From NCBI GenBank assembly GCA_019828595.1, contig JAHQRK010000013.1, positions 1,147,501-1,211,500 on the forward strand: a stretch of DNA of 64,000 bases, read 5' to 3'. How positions within the stretch are numbered: the first letter of the stretch is position 1; each line of letters starts with the position of its first letter. The notes beneath the pieces were generated by a model. That model did no database searches. It was not told the DNA's origin and was given only the letters and a program-made list of their open reading frames with translations. This document shows positions 8,464-17,602 of the stretch, in pieces. The stretch is from Aphanomyces cochlioides. Lineage: Eukaryota > Oomycota > Saprolegniomycetes > Saprolegniales > Verrucalvaceae. Both the position numbers and the translations under genes were made by a program.

Positions 8464-11400
8464 ATGTCTTCAAAAGCTAATAATGCAATCAAAGCAACTA
8501 GAGCCAAGTCAGTAGTCTATCAACAGGCTAAATCACTTGGTCTCCCTGTTAGATGGGATATGAAAATATCCAAGATTCAAGAAATCCTAAATCAACCACA
8601 ACGTAAAGCTGACTCTCAAACCAAAATTGCCTCAGTATTTAAGATGTATAAAGCTAAATCACAACTAAGTGATTTGAAAGCACTAAAGAAGGTTAACAGT
8701 TATCAAACAACAACTATGCTTCTTGATCAATTTAAGCGAATTCGTCCAAACATCATTGCACCAGCTGAAAAAAACATTTTAGTTCATTTTCTGGATGTAG
8801 ATGGATCAACTCTTCGAACGTATCATTTGAATTCTCATCAACTTAATGTTGAAAATCTGTATATAACTGAAAATAATGAATACACATCCGGAGCTGATGT
8901 TGATCTTAACATTCTTCCAACAACAATGATAACGTTAGAATGGATCGAAGATCCAAAGCAATCCAGATCATCGCGCAAAAACTTTTTCCGTTATTTAACA
9001 AAAGCAGATTATTTACTTGACCCATTTCAAGTATATCCTGAATCACCAAATGGTCTTCCAAAAGCCTCAGAAATTCCGTGTTTTCTATATGCTCTTGAGC
9101 AAGGAGGAGTTTCAAAAGTCATTGTTAATAAAATCAAGCAACTGATGTTTCATTCAGGTATTACAACTAATTTGTTTAAAAAAATAGCAGAAAAGTTTAA
9201 CTTAAGATTGGAAGTAAAAACCTATAAAAACAATAACGGAGTTAAGAGCTATAATGTTAATAACTATGGACCTCATAGCAACAATGTAATTCGTCTTGGA
9301 ATAACGCCAAAACACGTATTTGCTATTAAAGAAACTAAAATCACTCTAACTGCTCTTAATAATCCAGATATTGTAAAATTAGAAGGATCAACTGAATTTA
9401 TACTTCATCACGGACGAGTTAGTTATAATTCAAAACGAATCAAGTTTCTAGACAGTTTTGAAGTAATTTCGCATTTATATCACAACAGAGATAAATTACT
9501 TATTCCTATTACTCAAAGTAATGTTCCTAAACTACTTAACAATGAGTATCAAAAAGTTGATTCACTATGTGAAGAAGACTTTGATGAGAATACATTCAAA
9601 GAAATTGGACGTGTTGATGGTAAAATGAAATTTGGTCAATCGCCTTTCAATCAAGTAATTAATAAATACACTAAACAATATGAAGAAATAATCAACTTTA
9701 ATGTTATCTATTTCGATTTTGAAACATTAGTAAATAATGATAACGAGCACGTTGCCTACTGCATATCTTTCAAAATCCTAAAGTATAAATTTAGAAAGCT
9801 GTATTCAACAGGCGAAACACAAAACTTTTATGGGTTTGACTGTGCTCAGCGATTTCTAGAGTCAATTCCCGAAAAGAGTCATAATTTACTTTGGGCTCAT
9901 AATGCTGGATTTGATTTGCGTTTTCTAATAAAACACGTAACCAGCTTTTCTCAAAAGAGTAATATCATAGAATGCGGAACTCGATTAAAACAAGCTCATT
10001 GCTTTTATAAAAGCTCTGAACTTATAATCAAATGCTCAATGAGTTTTATCAATAACAAACTAGCTAACTTACCATCGATGTTTAAAGATGCTAGGAAGGA
10101 TCTTCAACTAGAGAAGGAATCATTTCCACATGACCTAATCAATGAAAATAATTATCAATCTATGTGGAATCTTAGTTATATTAACTCTTTCGAAGACAAA
10201 GATGCTATGATTACTAATGCTAAAAAGATTAATGCTATCAAAGATGATATTATTGACATTAAAAAGTATGCTATTCATTATTGTAATCGCGATGTTGATG
10301 TTCTTCATACTTGTTTTGAAGCTTTCAGAATGATGTTTATTAATCGTTTTAACATTGATGTGTATCGGTTTATGTCCATGCCATCAATTGCTTATGCAAT
10401 TCAACATAATCAAGGTTGCTTTGATGGATGCTATGAGCAAAATGGAATCGTTCTTGGTTTTATTCGTCAAGCTATTGTTGGAGGAAGAGTAATGACCCGG
10501 GATAACAAGAAATATCACATTAAACATCAATTAGCAGATTTTGATGCTGTTTCGCTTTATCCATCAGGTCAATCAATATTACCTGGTTATGTAAAAGGTA
10601 AAGCGAAATTCTTTAAGGATACAATTCCGCAGAATGCTGATTATTACATTGCTAGAGTGCGTTTTGACTCTATTGGCAAACATCGAAGCTTTCCACTATT
10701 AAGCATTCAACAAGATGGATCACGCAGTTTTACAAATGATATCATAGGTCAAACAATGATTATGGGGAAACAAGCGCTTGAAGATATTGTAAAATTTCAA
10801 AATGCTACATATACGGTAATTGAAGGTTGTTATTGGGATGAAGGGTTTAATCCAAAGATAGTAGAAGTAGTAAAAGAATTATTCAACGAACGACTCAAAT
10901 TGAAAAAAGAAGGCAATCCTCTACAAGAAGGAATCAAATTACTCCTTAACAGCGCTTACGGAAAGCTAATTCAAAAACCAATCGTAAAAGAGAAGATACT
11001 TGTCAAAGGTTCTGACGAGATTAAAGAGCGAACAAAACGAAAGATTCATAAAATGATTTCAAGAACGCCAATTACTGATGATTTGGCATTATTTGAAGAA
11101 CACAAATATCTCTATGAACATTATTCACCAGCTCATCTTGGAGTTCAGATACTCGATTCTTCAAAACATATTATGAATGAAGTTATGTGTCTTGCAGAAG
11201 ATATTAAAGCTAACATTTGGTATCAGGATACCGATTCAATTCACATAGATCGTGATGCTATTTCTAAACTCGCTGATGCATTCCGTGTTTAATATGGAAG
11301 AGAACTAATTGGAAAACAGATGGGGCAATTTCATACTGATTTTAATCTCCAAGGATCTGAAGGGGAAGTATATGCTAAAGAGTCGATCTTTCTTGGAAAG

Positions 11401-11637
11401 AAGAGTTATTTGGATGTTTTAGCTTGCGATGGAAATGATGTTGAGGGGCATCATATTCGCATGAAGGGCATTCCCGGAAAACTGCTTAGACAAAATCCTC
11501 TCGAAACATATTTGAAGATGTATAATGGTGAATCTATGGAATTTGATCTAAGCGAATGTTGTTCAATCGATATTAACACTAAGACACAAAAGATTAGTAA
11601 GAGATTCAAGTTTACAAGAAAAGTTTCATTTGCTTAG
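8464..11637 (+). pseudogene. protein-primed type DNA polymerase B, one in-frame stop
   Basis: The family B exonuclease and polymerase signatures are all present. ExoI is FDFET (Asp418, Glu420), ExoII is HNAGFDLRFL, and ExoIII is YCNRDVDVL. Motif A is DFDAVSLYPS (Asp692-Ser701), motif B is LLNSAYGKL (Asn829-Gly833), and motif C is YQDTDSIHID (Asp922, Asp924). The first 400 residues are an N-terminal extension as in other Polinton polymerases, where priming or accessory functions are suspected. Codon 943 is TAA (11290-11292); the same frame stays open to 11637 and codes for the thumb. The product would otherwise be about 1,057 residues, normal for the family. It replicates the element from its ends. 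The rest of the frame is undamaged, so the stop is recent, a sequencing error, or read through. Confidence 0.93.
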
Positions 11638-11646
11638 ATATATGAT

Positions 11647-12726
11647 ATGTCTGCACTTCTTAAGAAACTATACTATGATCCAAAAGTTGGATTCATTAGT
11701 GCTACGGCATTATACAAAAAAGTAAAAGAACTTAACAATTCTATCACGCTTAAACAAGTCCGTGATTGGTATAAGAAACAAACTGATATCCAACAACATT
11801 CAGCACAAAGCAAGAAATTCCCTGAGTTCAAAATTGCTAGCAATAATCCAAATTCGTGGCAAATGGATTTAGCATTTTGGAAGAAACAACCAATATTTAT
11901 TGCAATCAATATTAACAGTCGAATCGGCTACGCCAAATTGTTAAAAAACAAAACTGCACCAATAGTTAGAAAAGCAATAGATGAATTTCTTTCTCTACAC
12001 AAAACACATTCATTTACATCAGATAATGGAACAGAGTTTATGAATAAAAAAGTTCAAGAGCTTTTAACAAAAGAGCGTATAAGTCATTACGCAGGTGAAT
12101 CGGGTGATCATACTATCTTAGGAAAGATAGATCGATTCATTAGAACATTAAAAGGAAGATTAACTAAAATGCATGACAATGGAATATTCAAGGTTCTAAC
12201 TCAAAAGCATCTAAATGATGCAATTTCAAATTACAATGATACGGAACATTCATCTATTCATGCTACGCCAAATGAAATGAAAGGAAAAGTAATATTTTCA
12301 GAAAATGAGCATAATCAAAACGTAGCAAAGCAAGTATTAGAAAGCATTCCAATTGGCTCAAAAGTACGTTTCAAATTGAAACCAAAAAATCCATTTCAAA
12401 AAGAAGGTGCTAAATATTCAAAATCAGTTTATGAATTTATTGGATTAGATGGACTAAAGATGCATTTACGTTCAAAAAATAATCACGTAGTATATAAACC
12501 AGTTAATGATATTAAAATTGTAGAAGCTCAAAGTACAGACGTTGATGGAAGAGCAAATGACATTTACGAAGCAGAAAAGATTTTGAATCACAAAAAGCTC
12601 AAAAATGGAAAATATAAGTATCTTGTAAGGTGGGCCGATGGCGATGAAACATGGGAAACACAAAATAATCTAAGAATATTTAATAAAAATCAAATGAGTC
12701 AATTAGAAAAGAATTATTTTGCATAG
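11647..12726 (+). CDS. Polinton integrase (rve) with C-terminal chromodomain
   Basis: 359 residues. An N-terminal helical region leads into the RNase H-fold core: Asp74 in WQMDLAFW, Asp126 in TSDNGTEF, and Asp162 in GKIDRFIRTLK at the place where retroviral integrases carry Glu (35 residues between). The C-terminal 60 residues form a chromodomain (IYEAEKILNHK, KYLVRWADGDETWE), which in related integrases guides insertion to modified chromatin. It starts 9 bp after the polymerase frame, on the same strand. It should make the 6-bp staggered cut seen as CAACAC. The frame is intact. Confidence 0.95.
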   Translation: MSALLKKLYYDPKVGFISATALYKKVKELNNSITLKQVRDWYKKQTDIQQHSAQSKKFPEFKIASNNPNSWQMDLAFWKKQPIFIAININSRIGYAKLLKNKTAPIVRKAIDEFLSLHKTHSFTSDNGTEFMNKKVQELLTKERISHYAGESGDHTILGKIDRFIRTLKGRLTKMHDNGIFKVLTQKHLNDAISNYNDTEHSSIHATPNEMKGKVIFSENEHNQNVAKQVLESIPIGSKVRFKLKPKNPFQKEGAKYSKSVYEFIGLDGLKMHLRSKNNHVVYKPVNDIKIVEAQSTDVDGRANDIYEAEKILNHKKLKNGKYKYLVRWADGDETWETQNNLRIFNKNQMSQLEKNYFA

Positions 12727-12783
12727 GTAATATAAACTATCAAATATATATACACTAATTCTTACGTAGTATTAATACAAAGA

Positions 12784-14115
12784 ATGTATCCAAGTTATAA
12801 GGATCTAGCTGATAAGAAACAGAAATTACAAGAATATTATGATCAAATAAAACTTGATCAAAAGATTGATGCAATTAAACAAAAGGCATATGAAAATGCT
12901 ATTTGGAGTAGTGATGTCGCATCAAATTTGATTATACCAAAACCTCAAACGACTTCAAATGTTGGCAGAACCATTGAAATTCAAACCGATTCATCAAACC
13001 CAAGAACCATTGAAATTCAAACTGAATCAAACGGTAGAACTATAGAAACTCAAACTAAACCAAACTTGAAATCCAGATCTGCCCAAACTGAACTATGGGG
13101 TGTCGATACTGTATTAAGTAATGAAAGCAATCCAAGACAAACACCCAGAATTAAAACAAAGGATCAAATCAAATTAGAAAATACTCCCCCTGTCAAAACA
13201 AGAAATCGTTTCGGAATTTTGTCTGATGAAGATGAAGAAGAATCAAAACCATTATTTCGTCAAGAAGATAAGAAAACTACTCCAAGAGAAGAAGTTATGG
13301 ATCTTTACAAGAAAAATTGGAACTTTTTCAGAACAAGAAAGATCTCTCCAATATTACTAAATGGTGATGAAGATAAAAGTGTGTATTTGGGGCGGTCAGC
13401 TAGATTATTTACTATGGCTACTGGTAATGAAAATAAAAATAAGCTGATGGCTCATTATGATTGGACACAAACAAAAGAAAAAATTGACAAAATTATTGAA
13501 GAACATAGACGTGTGAATGCTCTCCAACAAGGCATTACTCAAATGTCAATTAAAAACGAACCTGATATTAAAATGGAAGGCCAAGGCTTTAGATTGATTA
13601 CGAACAAAAAATTGATCGGAAGAGGCTTAATCGGCGCGGGCATTTCGCATTTACATAATTTTGAAAAAGATTATTTATATCGATCACTTGGGGCTAAATA
13701 TGTTAATTTGAAAGCTCTTGGTCAAGGATATTTATCACTACGCCATCCATCTGGAAATTCCTGTTTTAAACGATTAAAAATGTCAGATAAACTACTTCAA
13801 ATCATCAAAATCTTGTTATTTGATGGAGTTATTGATTATAGTCTTTACAATCAGCTTGATAACAAAGATAAAATTGCGTTTTACGATACTCTAAAAGTTT
13901 GTAAATTGTTAAATTCGTTTAAAGAAACTATTAGCGATCCACGAGATGGTAGTGATAAATATGTTGCTGAATTCAATAAGCTCATTGGTGAAATCAAGAT
14001 CGGTAATGATAATCCTTTGATCAAATCTGAATTAAAGAAGATGTCGATTCATTTATTTCAAAATGGAATTTTAAGCGATAAACAATTCAATGATATTTTG
14101 ATGATGACAATATAG
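12784..14115 (+). CDS. Polinton protein with QT-repeat linker and conserved C-terminal domain
   Basis: 443 residues. Residues 1-45 are a coiled-coil-like helix. Residues 61-105 contain four regularly spaced QT motifs (IQT 66-68, IQT 78-80, TQT 89-91, AQT 100-102). An acidic and basic linker follows. From about 260 there are three sites of the form (M/L)xGx-G: MEGQG (264-268), LIGRG (277-281) and LIGAG (282-286). The last 150 residues (RHPSGNSCFKRLKMS...FQNGILSDKQFNDILM) match a conserved uncharacterised domain I recognise from other Polintons, which keeps the RPSG-like and 'L..GILS..QF..IL' features. A minor virion or scaffold protein cut by the viral protease is my inference. Confidence 0.7.
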   Translation: MYPSYKDLADKKQKLQEYYDQIKLDQKIDAIKQKAYENAIWSSDVASNLIIPKPQTTSNVGRTIEIQTDSSNPRTIEIQTESNGRTIETQTKPNLKSRSAQTELWGVDTVLSNESNPRQTPRIKTKDQIKLENTPPVKTRNRFGILSDEDEEESKPLFRQEDKKTTPREEVMDLYKKNWNFFRTRKISPILLNGDEDKSVYLGRSARLFTMATGNENKNKLMAHYDWTQTKEKIDKIIEEHRRVNALQQGITQMSIKNEPDIKMEGQGFRLITNKKLIGRGLIGAGISHLHNFEKDYLYRSLGAKYVNLKALGQGYLSLRHPSGNSCFKRLKMSDKLLQIIKILLFDGVIDYSLYNQLDNKDKIAFYDTLKVCKLLNSFKETISDPRDGSDKYVAEFNKLIGEIKIGNDNPLIKSELKKMSIHLFQNGILSDKQFNDILMMTI

Positions 14116-14134
14116 ACAACACATTCAATAAACG

Positions 14135-14341
14135 ATGAAATTGTTCAATGTTAAAAGTCCATTTATGAAAACTTATAATAAAAAAGCTAAAGAAAATGAA
14201 GATAGACTAATCGAAACGATGGAAAACTTAATCATTGATAATACAGAACCAAAATCAAGTTTTCAAAGATATGGCCCAAGTATTGATGAATATAAACGAA
14301 AAAAAAAGTTAGAGCAAAAAGCAAAGACATTTGCTCTTTAA
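14135..14341 (+). CDS. small Polinton protein, unknown
   Basis: 68 residues, MKLFNVKSPFMKTYNKKAKE..., highly charged and mostly helical, ending KLEQKAKTFAL. It lies 19 bp after the preceding gene on the same strand and directly before a strong RNA-like structure. No family recognised. Confidence 0.5.
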   Translation: MKLFNVKSPFMKTYNKKAKENEDRLIETMENLIIDNTEPKSSFQRYGPSIDEYKRKKKLEQKAKTFAL

Positions 14342-14396
14342 TAGAGCTGAGCAATCGAAGATTGCAGCAGCGTTGGTTTACCAACCGCTCGCTCTA
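14342..14396 (+). terminator. three-way-junction RNA-like structure between genes, possible 3'-end signal
   Basis: TAGAGC (14342-14347) pairs with GCTCTA (14391-14396), closing two hairpins: GCAATC-GAA-GATTGC (14351-14365) and GCGTTGG-TTTA-CCAA(C)CGC (14370-14388). A T-rich tract follows (14405-14420). It lies just after a stop codon, where hairpins mark transcript ends in some large DNA viruses and virophages. That role is inferred. Confidence 0.55.
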
Positions 14397-14461
14397 ATTA
14401 ATTATATATTTTTTTATTTTATGTAATTCATAGAATATAGACTTCGTTTAAATAACGAATT

Positions 14462-14932
14462 ATGAAATCAACTGGAGGTTATAAAATTGTTCATGAATCA
14501 CAAGGCATTTCAAAGAAAAAGCTTTCGAAAGCTTCAAAGGGAGGAACAGTTGTTTTTAGCGCTGATGATCTAAAAGGAAGTACGCCAATGCTTGTGCATC
14601 CAGCTAATTATAGCAAAATAGTTCAAGCTCAAAAAGCTAATAAAGGACTTCGTTTAAATTTCGCTCAAGGTGAAATCCAACACGATTTAAACCATCACCA
14701 AGGGGCTTCGTTGTGGGATTCGATAAAGAGCGGTTTGAGTACGTTATGGAGCTACGCAAAGCCTATCGTTAGCACTTTAGCCGATGGAATAGCTTATAGT
14801 AATCCTGAATTGGTCGGTCTTCGCCAAGGCGTGAAAGACCTAACTGGCGTTGGTTTTAAAGGCTCCCAAGCGGCTAAAGACCGTATGGCTGCCGTTCGTG
14901 CGAAGAAACGCGGTGGTAGTTTTAAGTTATAG
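14462..14932 (+). CDS. putative minor virion protein, adenovirus pVI/pX-like
   Basis: 156 residues. A basic N-terminus is followed by SADDLKGSTPMLVHPANYSKI, a layout seen in small virion proteins of polinton-like viruses. An amphipathic helix follows (82-112, SLWDSIKSGLSTLWSYAKPI). The site LTGVG (127-131) fits the adenain consensus (M/I/L)xGx-G. Cleavage there would release a 26-residue, strongly basic C-terminal peptide rich in Arg and Lys. By analogy with adenovirus pVI and pX it could disrupt membranes or condense DNA. Homology is not proven; the call rests on layout, composition and the protease at 21716. Confidence 0.6.
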   Translation: MKSTGGYKIVHESQGISKKKLSKASKGGTVVFSADDLKGSTPMLVHPANYSKIVQAQKANKGLRLNFAQGEIQHDLNHHQGASLWDSIKSGLSTLWSYAKPIVSTLADGIAYSNPELVGLRQGVKDLTGVGFKGSQAAKDRMAAVRAKKRGGSFKL

Positions 14933-15003
14933 GGTATAAAATACCATTTTACGTTTGATCATAAGCTTTGAAATTTATATATATATAGCCTATACCATAC
15001 ACT

Positions 15004-15678
15004 ATGACTGATTACAAGACTGGGATTATCTATAAAATCGTTCATTGTCAGTCTGATATATGTTATGTGGGTATGACGATGAATACTTTGGCAAAGAGGT
15101 GGCAGGAACATAAAGATAAACATAATTCTTCAAACATTAAAGTCTGTAATATTTCAATATACCCATATTTAAAAGAATATGGAATTAAAAACTTCAAAAT
15201 TATGGCGATCAAGGAATATCAAGTCGTTGATAAGCAACATCTGAAAGTGTTTGAAACATTATGGATCAACAAACTATTTTGTGTTAATAAAACACCAAGT
15301 TTCAACCCAATGACAAGAAAACAACAAAAAAAAGCCTACTATGAAACATATCGAGCCAAGATTCTTCAACAAAAAAGGGAGTATAGTAAGAACAACAAAG
15401 ATAAAATTTCCGAAAAGAATAAAAAATATAGGGAAAATAATGCCGAAAACATCAAAGCTATTAGGTCAGAAGAAATTTATTGCGGATGCGGAATTAAACA
15501 CACGAGAGGACATACTTTCAGACATCAACAAAGCGCAGTTCATACAAATTGGGTTAAAACTGGTGAAATCAAAGTTATCAACAATATTTTATGTGAATGC
15601 GGTGGTAGATACACAAAAAGCCATAAAGCATCGCACCTTAAATCCAAGAAACATCAAGCTTTTGTAAAAAATCAGTAG
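15004..15678 (+). CDS. GIY-YIG endonuclease with two C-terminal zinc fingers
   Basis: 224 residues. The GIY-YIG core is TGIIYKIVH (GIY-like, residues 6-14), CYVGMT (YVG 21-23), Arg32 and His36, with a Glu in LKVFETLWINKL as catalytic candidate. A charged helical linker (100-155, repeated KIxxKNKxYRENN words) joins it to two Cys-Cys-His-His fingers, CGCGIKHTRGHTFRHQQSAVH and CECGGRYTKSHKASHLKSKKH. Such enzymes cut DNA and often behave as homing nucleases; a repair or anti-competitor role is possible. A TATATATAGCC-type promoter lies 15-30 bp upstream. Confidence 0.85.
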   Translation: MTDYKTGIIYKIVHCQSDICYVGMTMNTLAKRWQEHKDKHNSSNIKVCNISIYPYLKEYGIKNFKIMAIKEYQVVDKQHLKVFETLWINKLFCVNKTPSFNPMTRKQQKKAYYETYRAKILQQKREYSKNNKDKISEKNKKYRENNAENIKAIRSEEIYCGCGIKHTRGHTFRHQQSAVHTNWVKTGEIKVINNILCECGGRYTKSHKASHLKSKKHQAFVKNQ

Positions 15679-15712
15679 TAAAAAAATATACCTCTATATA
15701 GAATATAAGCTT

Positions 15713-15919
15713 GTGCTTTCAACAATGCTTATTGATTTAACATTAATAAAAAAGACTCCAGAAATGATTGATGCTCAAGTTAAACGAAATCTGAATCCAT
15801 ACAAAAGAAACCGATACATTTGCGAATGTGGTGAATCAGTAAACGTCAGATATCGATTTAGTCATCAAAGATCATATGGACATAAAAAAGCAATTATAGA
15901 GATCGAAAGAGATAATTAG
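15713..15919 (+). CDS. small single zinc-finger protein
   Basis: Up to 68 residues; the Met at 15725 is an equally good start. The C-terminal half is one finger, CECGESVNVRYRFSHQRSYG plus HKK, of the same C-x-C...H...H type as those ending the upstream GIY-YIG gene. It looks like a stand-alone copy of that module, perhaps from a partial duplication. Function unknown; nucleic-acid binding is likely. Confidence 0.6.
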   Translation: MLSTMLIDLTLIKKTPEMIDAQVKRNLNPYKRNRYICECGESVNVRYRFSHQRSYGHKKAIIEIERDN

Positions 15920-15935
15920 AGATATAATTAGTAAT

Positions 15936-16793
15936 CTAATTTTTTTTTGGTCTAATAATCAACTGAACCAAAATTTGACTATCTTCAAATTTGACAATAT
16001 TATAATTTTGATCGCATATTGATACTTCTATATATGGTCTCGAGCCATCAGAAATTTCTATCCAAGAATACTCAGGATATTTTACATCAATTAATTGTCC
16101 GCTTGATGTGTTTTGAGACGTAAAAGTTGTTAGAACATCAGGAACGGAAGTGTATGGATTATTAACTAAATTGCAACGAACTAAAAAGCTTGAAACAGGA
16201 TTTACTTGAGGTGTAAATGAACTAAGAAATGACTGAGCTGAAGTTTGACGAGATGAAGGATATGTTCCAACTTGATAACCAACTATTAAATTAAATGCAC
16301 TTGGAATTACAATTTGAGGTGTATAATTTCCTGATGGTAAGCCTGTTGAATACAATCCACTGGACGGCAAAGACCACCCTGTAGCCAAACTTGAGGGAGT
16401 TGGTAATACATCTATTTGGCAACCATAATATGTCGAATTTTCTGAAATATTGAAATATATCACATTGTTTCCATTAGAATCAATCAGATATGCACCAGCC
16501 GCGATAAGTTTAGAAGCTACATAATTTTGAATATCAGCATAACTGTAATAACCATTAGGTAAATTGATAGATATGGTCGATGTAGTAGCGCCATATGGTA
16601 CAATAATTTGAAATGTATTATTTCCATACAAGGTGGAATTAATATTAAATTGAGAATTATACAATTGGATGCCAGCAACAGCAATCTCCATATTGCTAAA
16701 ATTGACTGCACTATTTCCAAATGTATATCTTAGGGTATTATTGTAGCCATTATTCACAATATGAGTTGAATTAAGAACAATAAGTGAGCTCAT
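15936..16793 (-). CDS. penton-like minor capsid protein
   Basis: 285 residues, starting MSSLIVLNSTHIVNNGYNNT. The pattern of a short beta-rich N-terminus, NNTFQIIVPYG, NGYYSYADIQNYVASKLIA and a Ser/Gly-rich C-terminal half ending IRPKKN matches penton (minor capsid, single jelly-roll) proteins of polinton-like viruses and virophages. It would form the pentamers at the capsid vertices. It is transcribed leftward, 57 bp downstream of the ATPase gene on the same strand, and convergent with the zinc-finger gene. Intact. Confidence 0.8.
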   Translation of the reverse strand: MSSLIVLNSTHIVNNGYNNTLRYTFGNSAVNFSNMEIAVAGIQLYNSQFNINSTLYGNNTFQIIVPYGATTSTISINLPNGYYSYADIQNYVASKLIAAGAYLIDSNGNNVIYFNISENSTYYGCQIDVLPTPSSLATGWSLPSSGLYSTGLPSGNYTPQIVIPSAFNLIVGYQVGTYPSSRQTSAQSFLSSFTPQVNPVSSFLVRCNLVNNPYTSVPDVLTTFTSQNTSSGQLIDVKYPEYSWIEISDGSRPYIEVSICDQNYNIVKFEDSQILVQLIIRPKKN

Positions 16794-16850
16794 TTTTTCT
16801 TATGTTATTTTATATCATTTATTTATTATTTGATTGAAATAATTGCCTTA

Positions 16851-17534
16851 TCAAAGTGCATTCAAATCAACTTTTTTCCCAAAATTGTACCTAAGTTCTT
16901 GATTAACAGAGTCAACAAACAGAGCTTGGCCTTTGGTCGAAGTTGCTTTATTGTAAGCTTTGATCATTTTGTCTTCATTAACTTCAGGAATGTTAAAATC
17001 CTTACATACCATTTGAAGATCTCTTTTGCTATTTGCTTTTAAAATAAATACATATTCGCTATTCAATCTAATTGTTTTATAAGTGTCAAAATATGAATGA
17101 GCTAAAAATATAGTGCTTAACAATTTATGTCTTCCACGGGTGAAATAATGCGTAAATATATTTTTTTGAAGCATTTTGTCATTTGAATAATCATCGATGA
17201 TAACTAATTGTAATGAGCCATTATTTGGAATATCGACAACAGAAGGAGGGGGTTCATTTGGATCATAAATTGTAATAAAGTCTTTTAATTTATCTTTTAA
17301 GTAATTATACAGACTTTGCTCAGGGTTGCGGGCAATAATATGCAAATGGCTGTAAATATGAGGAGAGTGCTTGAGAATATGAAAAATTAGATTCGTCTTA
17401 CCAGAATAGCTGGGTCCCAGCACGATAGCTCTGAAAAGGTTCTGAATTTTTAGATCTTTGTTTATACCATGAGACTTACTTTTATAAGCCTTAGGCAATT
17501 TTCCTCCCCAGTCCTCTATTTCATTGGAACTCAT
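16851..17534 (-). CDS. A32/FtsK-HerA type genome-packaging ATPase
   Basis: 227 residues. Walker A is GPSYSGKT (40-47) and Walker B is LVIIDDYS (Asp114-Asp115). A conserved polar segment follows, FTRGRHKLLSTIFLAHSYF, typical of the viral packaging ATPase family of Polintons, virophages and NCLDVs. It pumps DNA into the capsid. Its length is normal for the compact Polinton version. It heads a leftward pair with the penton gene and is divergent from the fibre gene. Confidence 0.93.
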   Translation of the reverse strand: MSSNEIEDWGGKLPKAYKSKSHGINKDLKIQNLFRAIVLGPSYSGKTNLIFHILKHSPHIYSHLHIIARNPEQSLYNYLKDKLKDFITIYDPNEPPPSVVDIPNNGSLQLVIIDDYSNDKMLQKNIFTHYFTRGRHKLLSTIFLAHSYFDTYKTIRLNSEYVFILKANSKRDLQMVCKDFNIPEVNEDKMIKAYNKATSTKGQALFVDSVNQELRYNFGKKVDLNAL

Positions 17535-17602
17535 TTATTAGAAAGCTAATATTATATATATTTTAGAATATATACTTATTTGTCTTCATCTCTATTAAAA
17601 AT
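17535..17602. promoter_or_regulatory. divergent promoter region, ATPase and fibre genes
   Basis: 68 bp, nearly all A/T, with overlapping TATATATATTTTAGAATATA boxes usable in both directions. It separates the leftward packaging/penton genes from the rightward fibre gene. Confidence 0.5.

Noticed and set aside
8906..9115. Minus-strand frame inside the polymerase
   Set aside because: It lies wholly within the conserved polymerase N-terminal region and has no features of its own.
14342..14396. tRNA gene
   Set aside because: Only 55 nt with two hairpins; no anticodon arm, no T-loop GGTTCGANNCC and no D-arm pattern.
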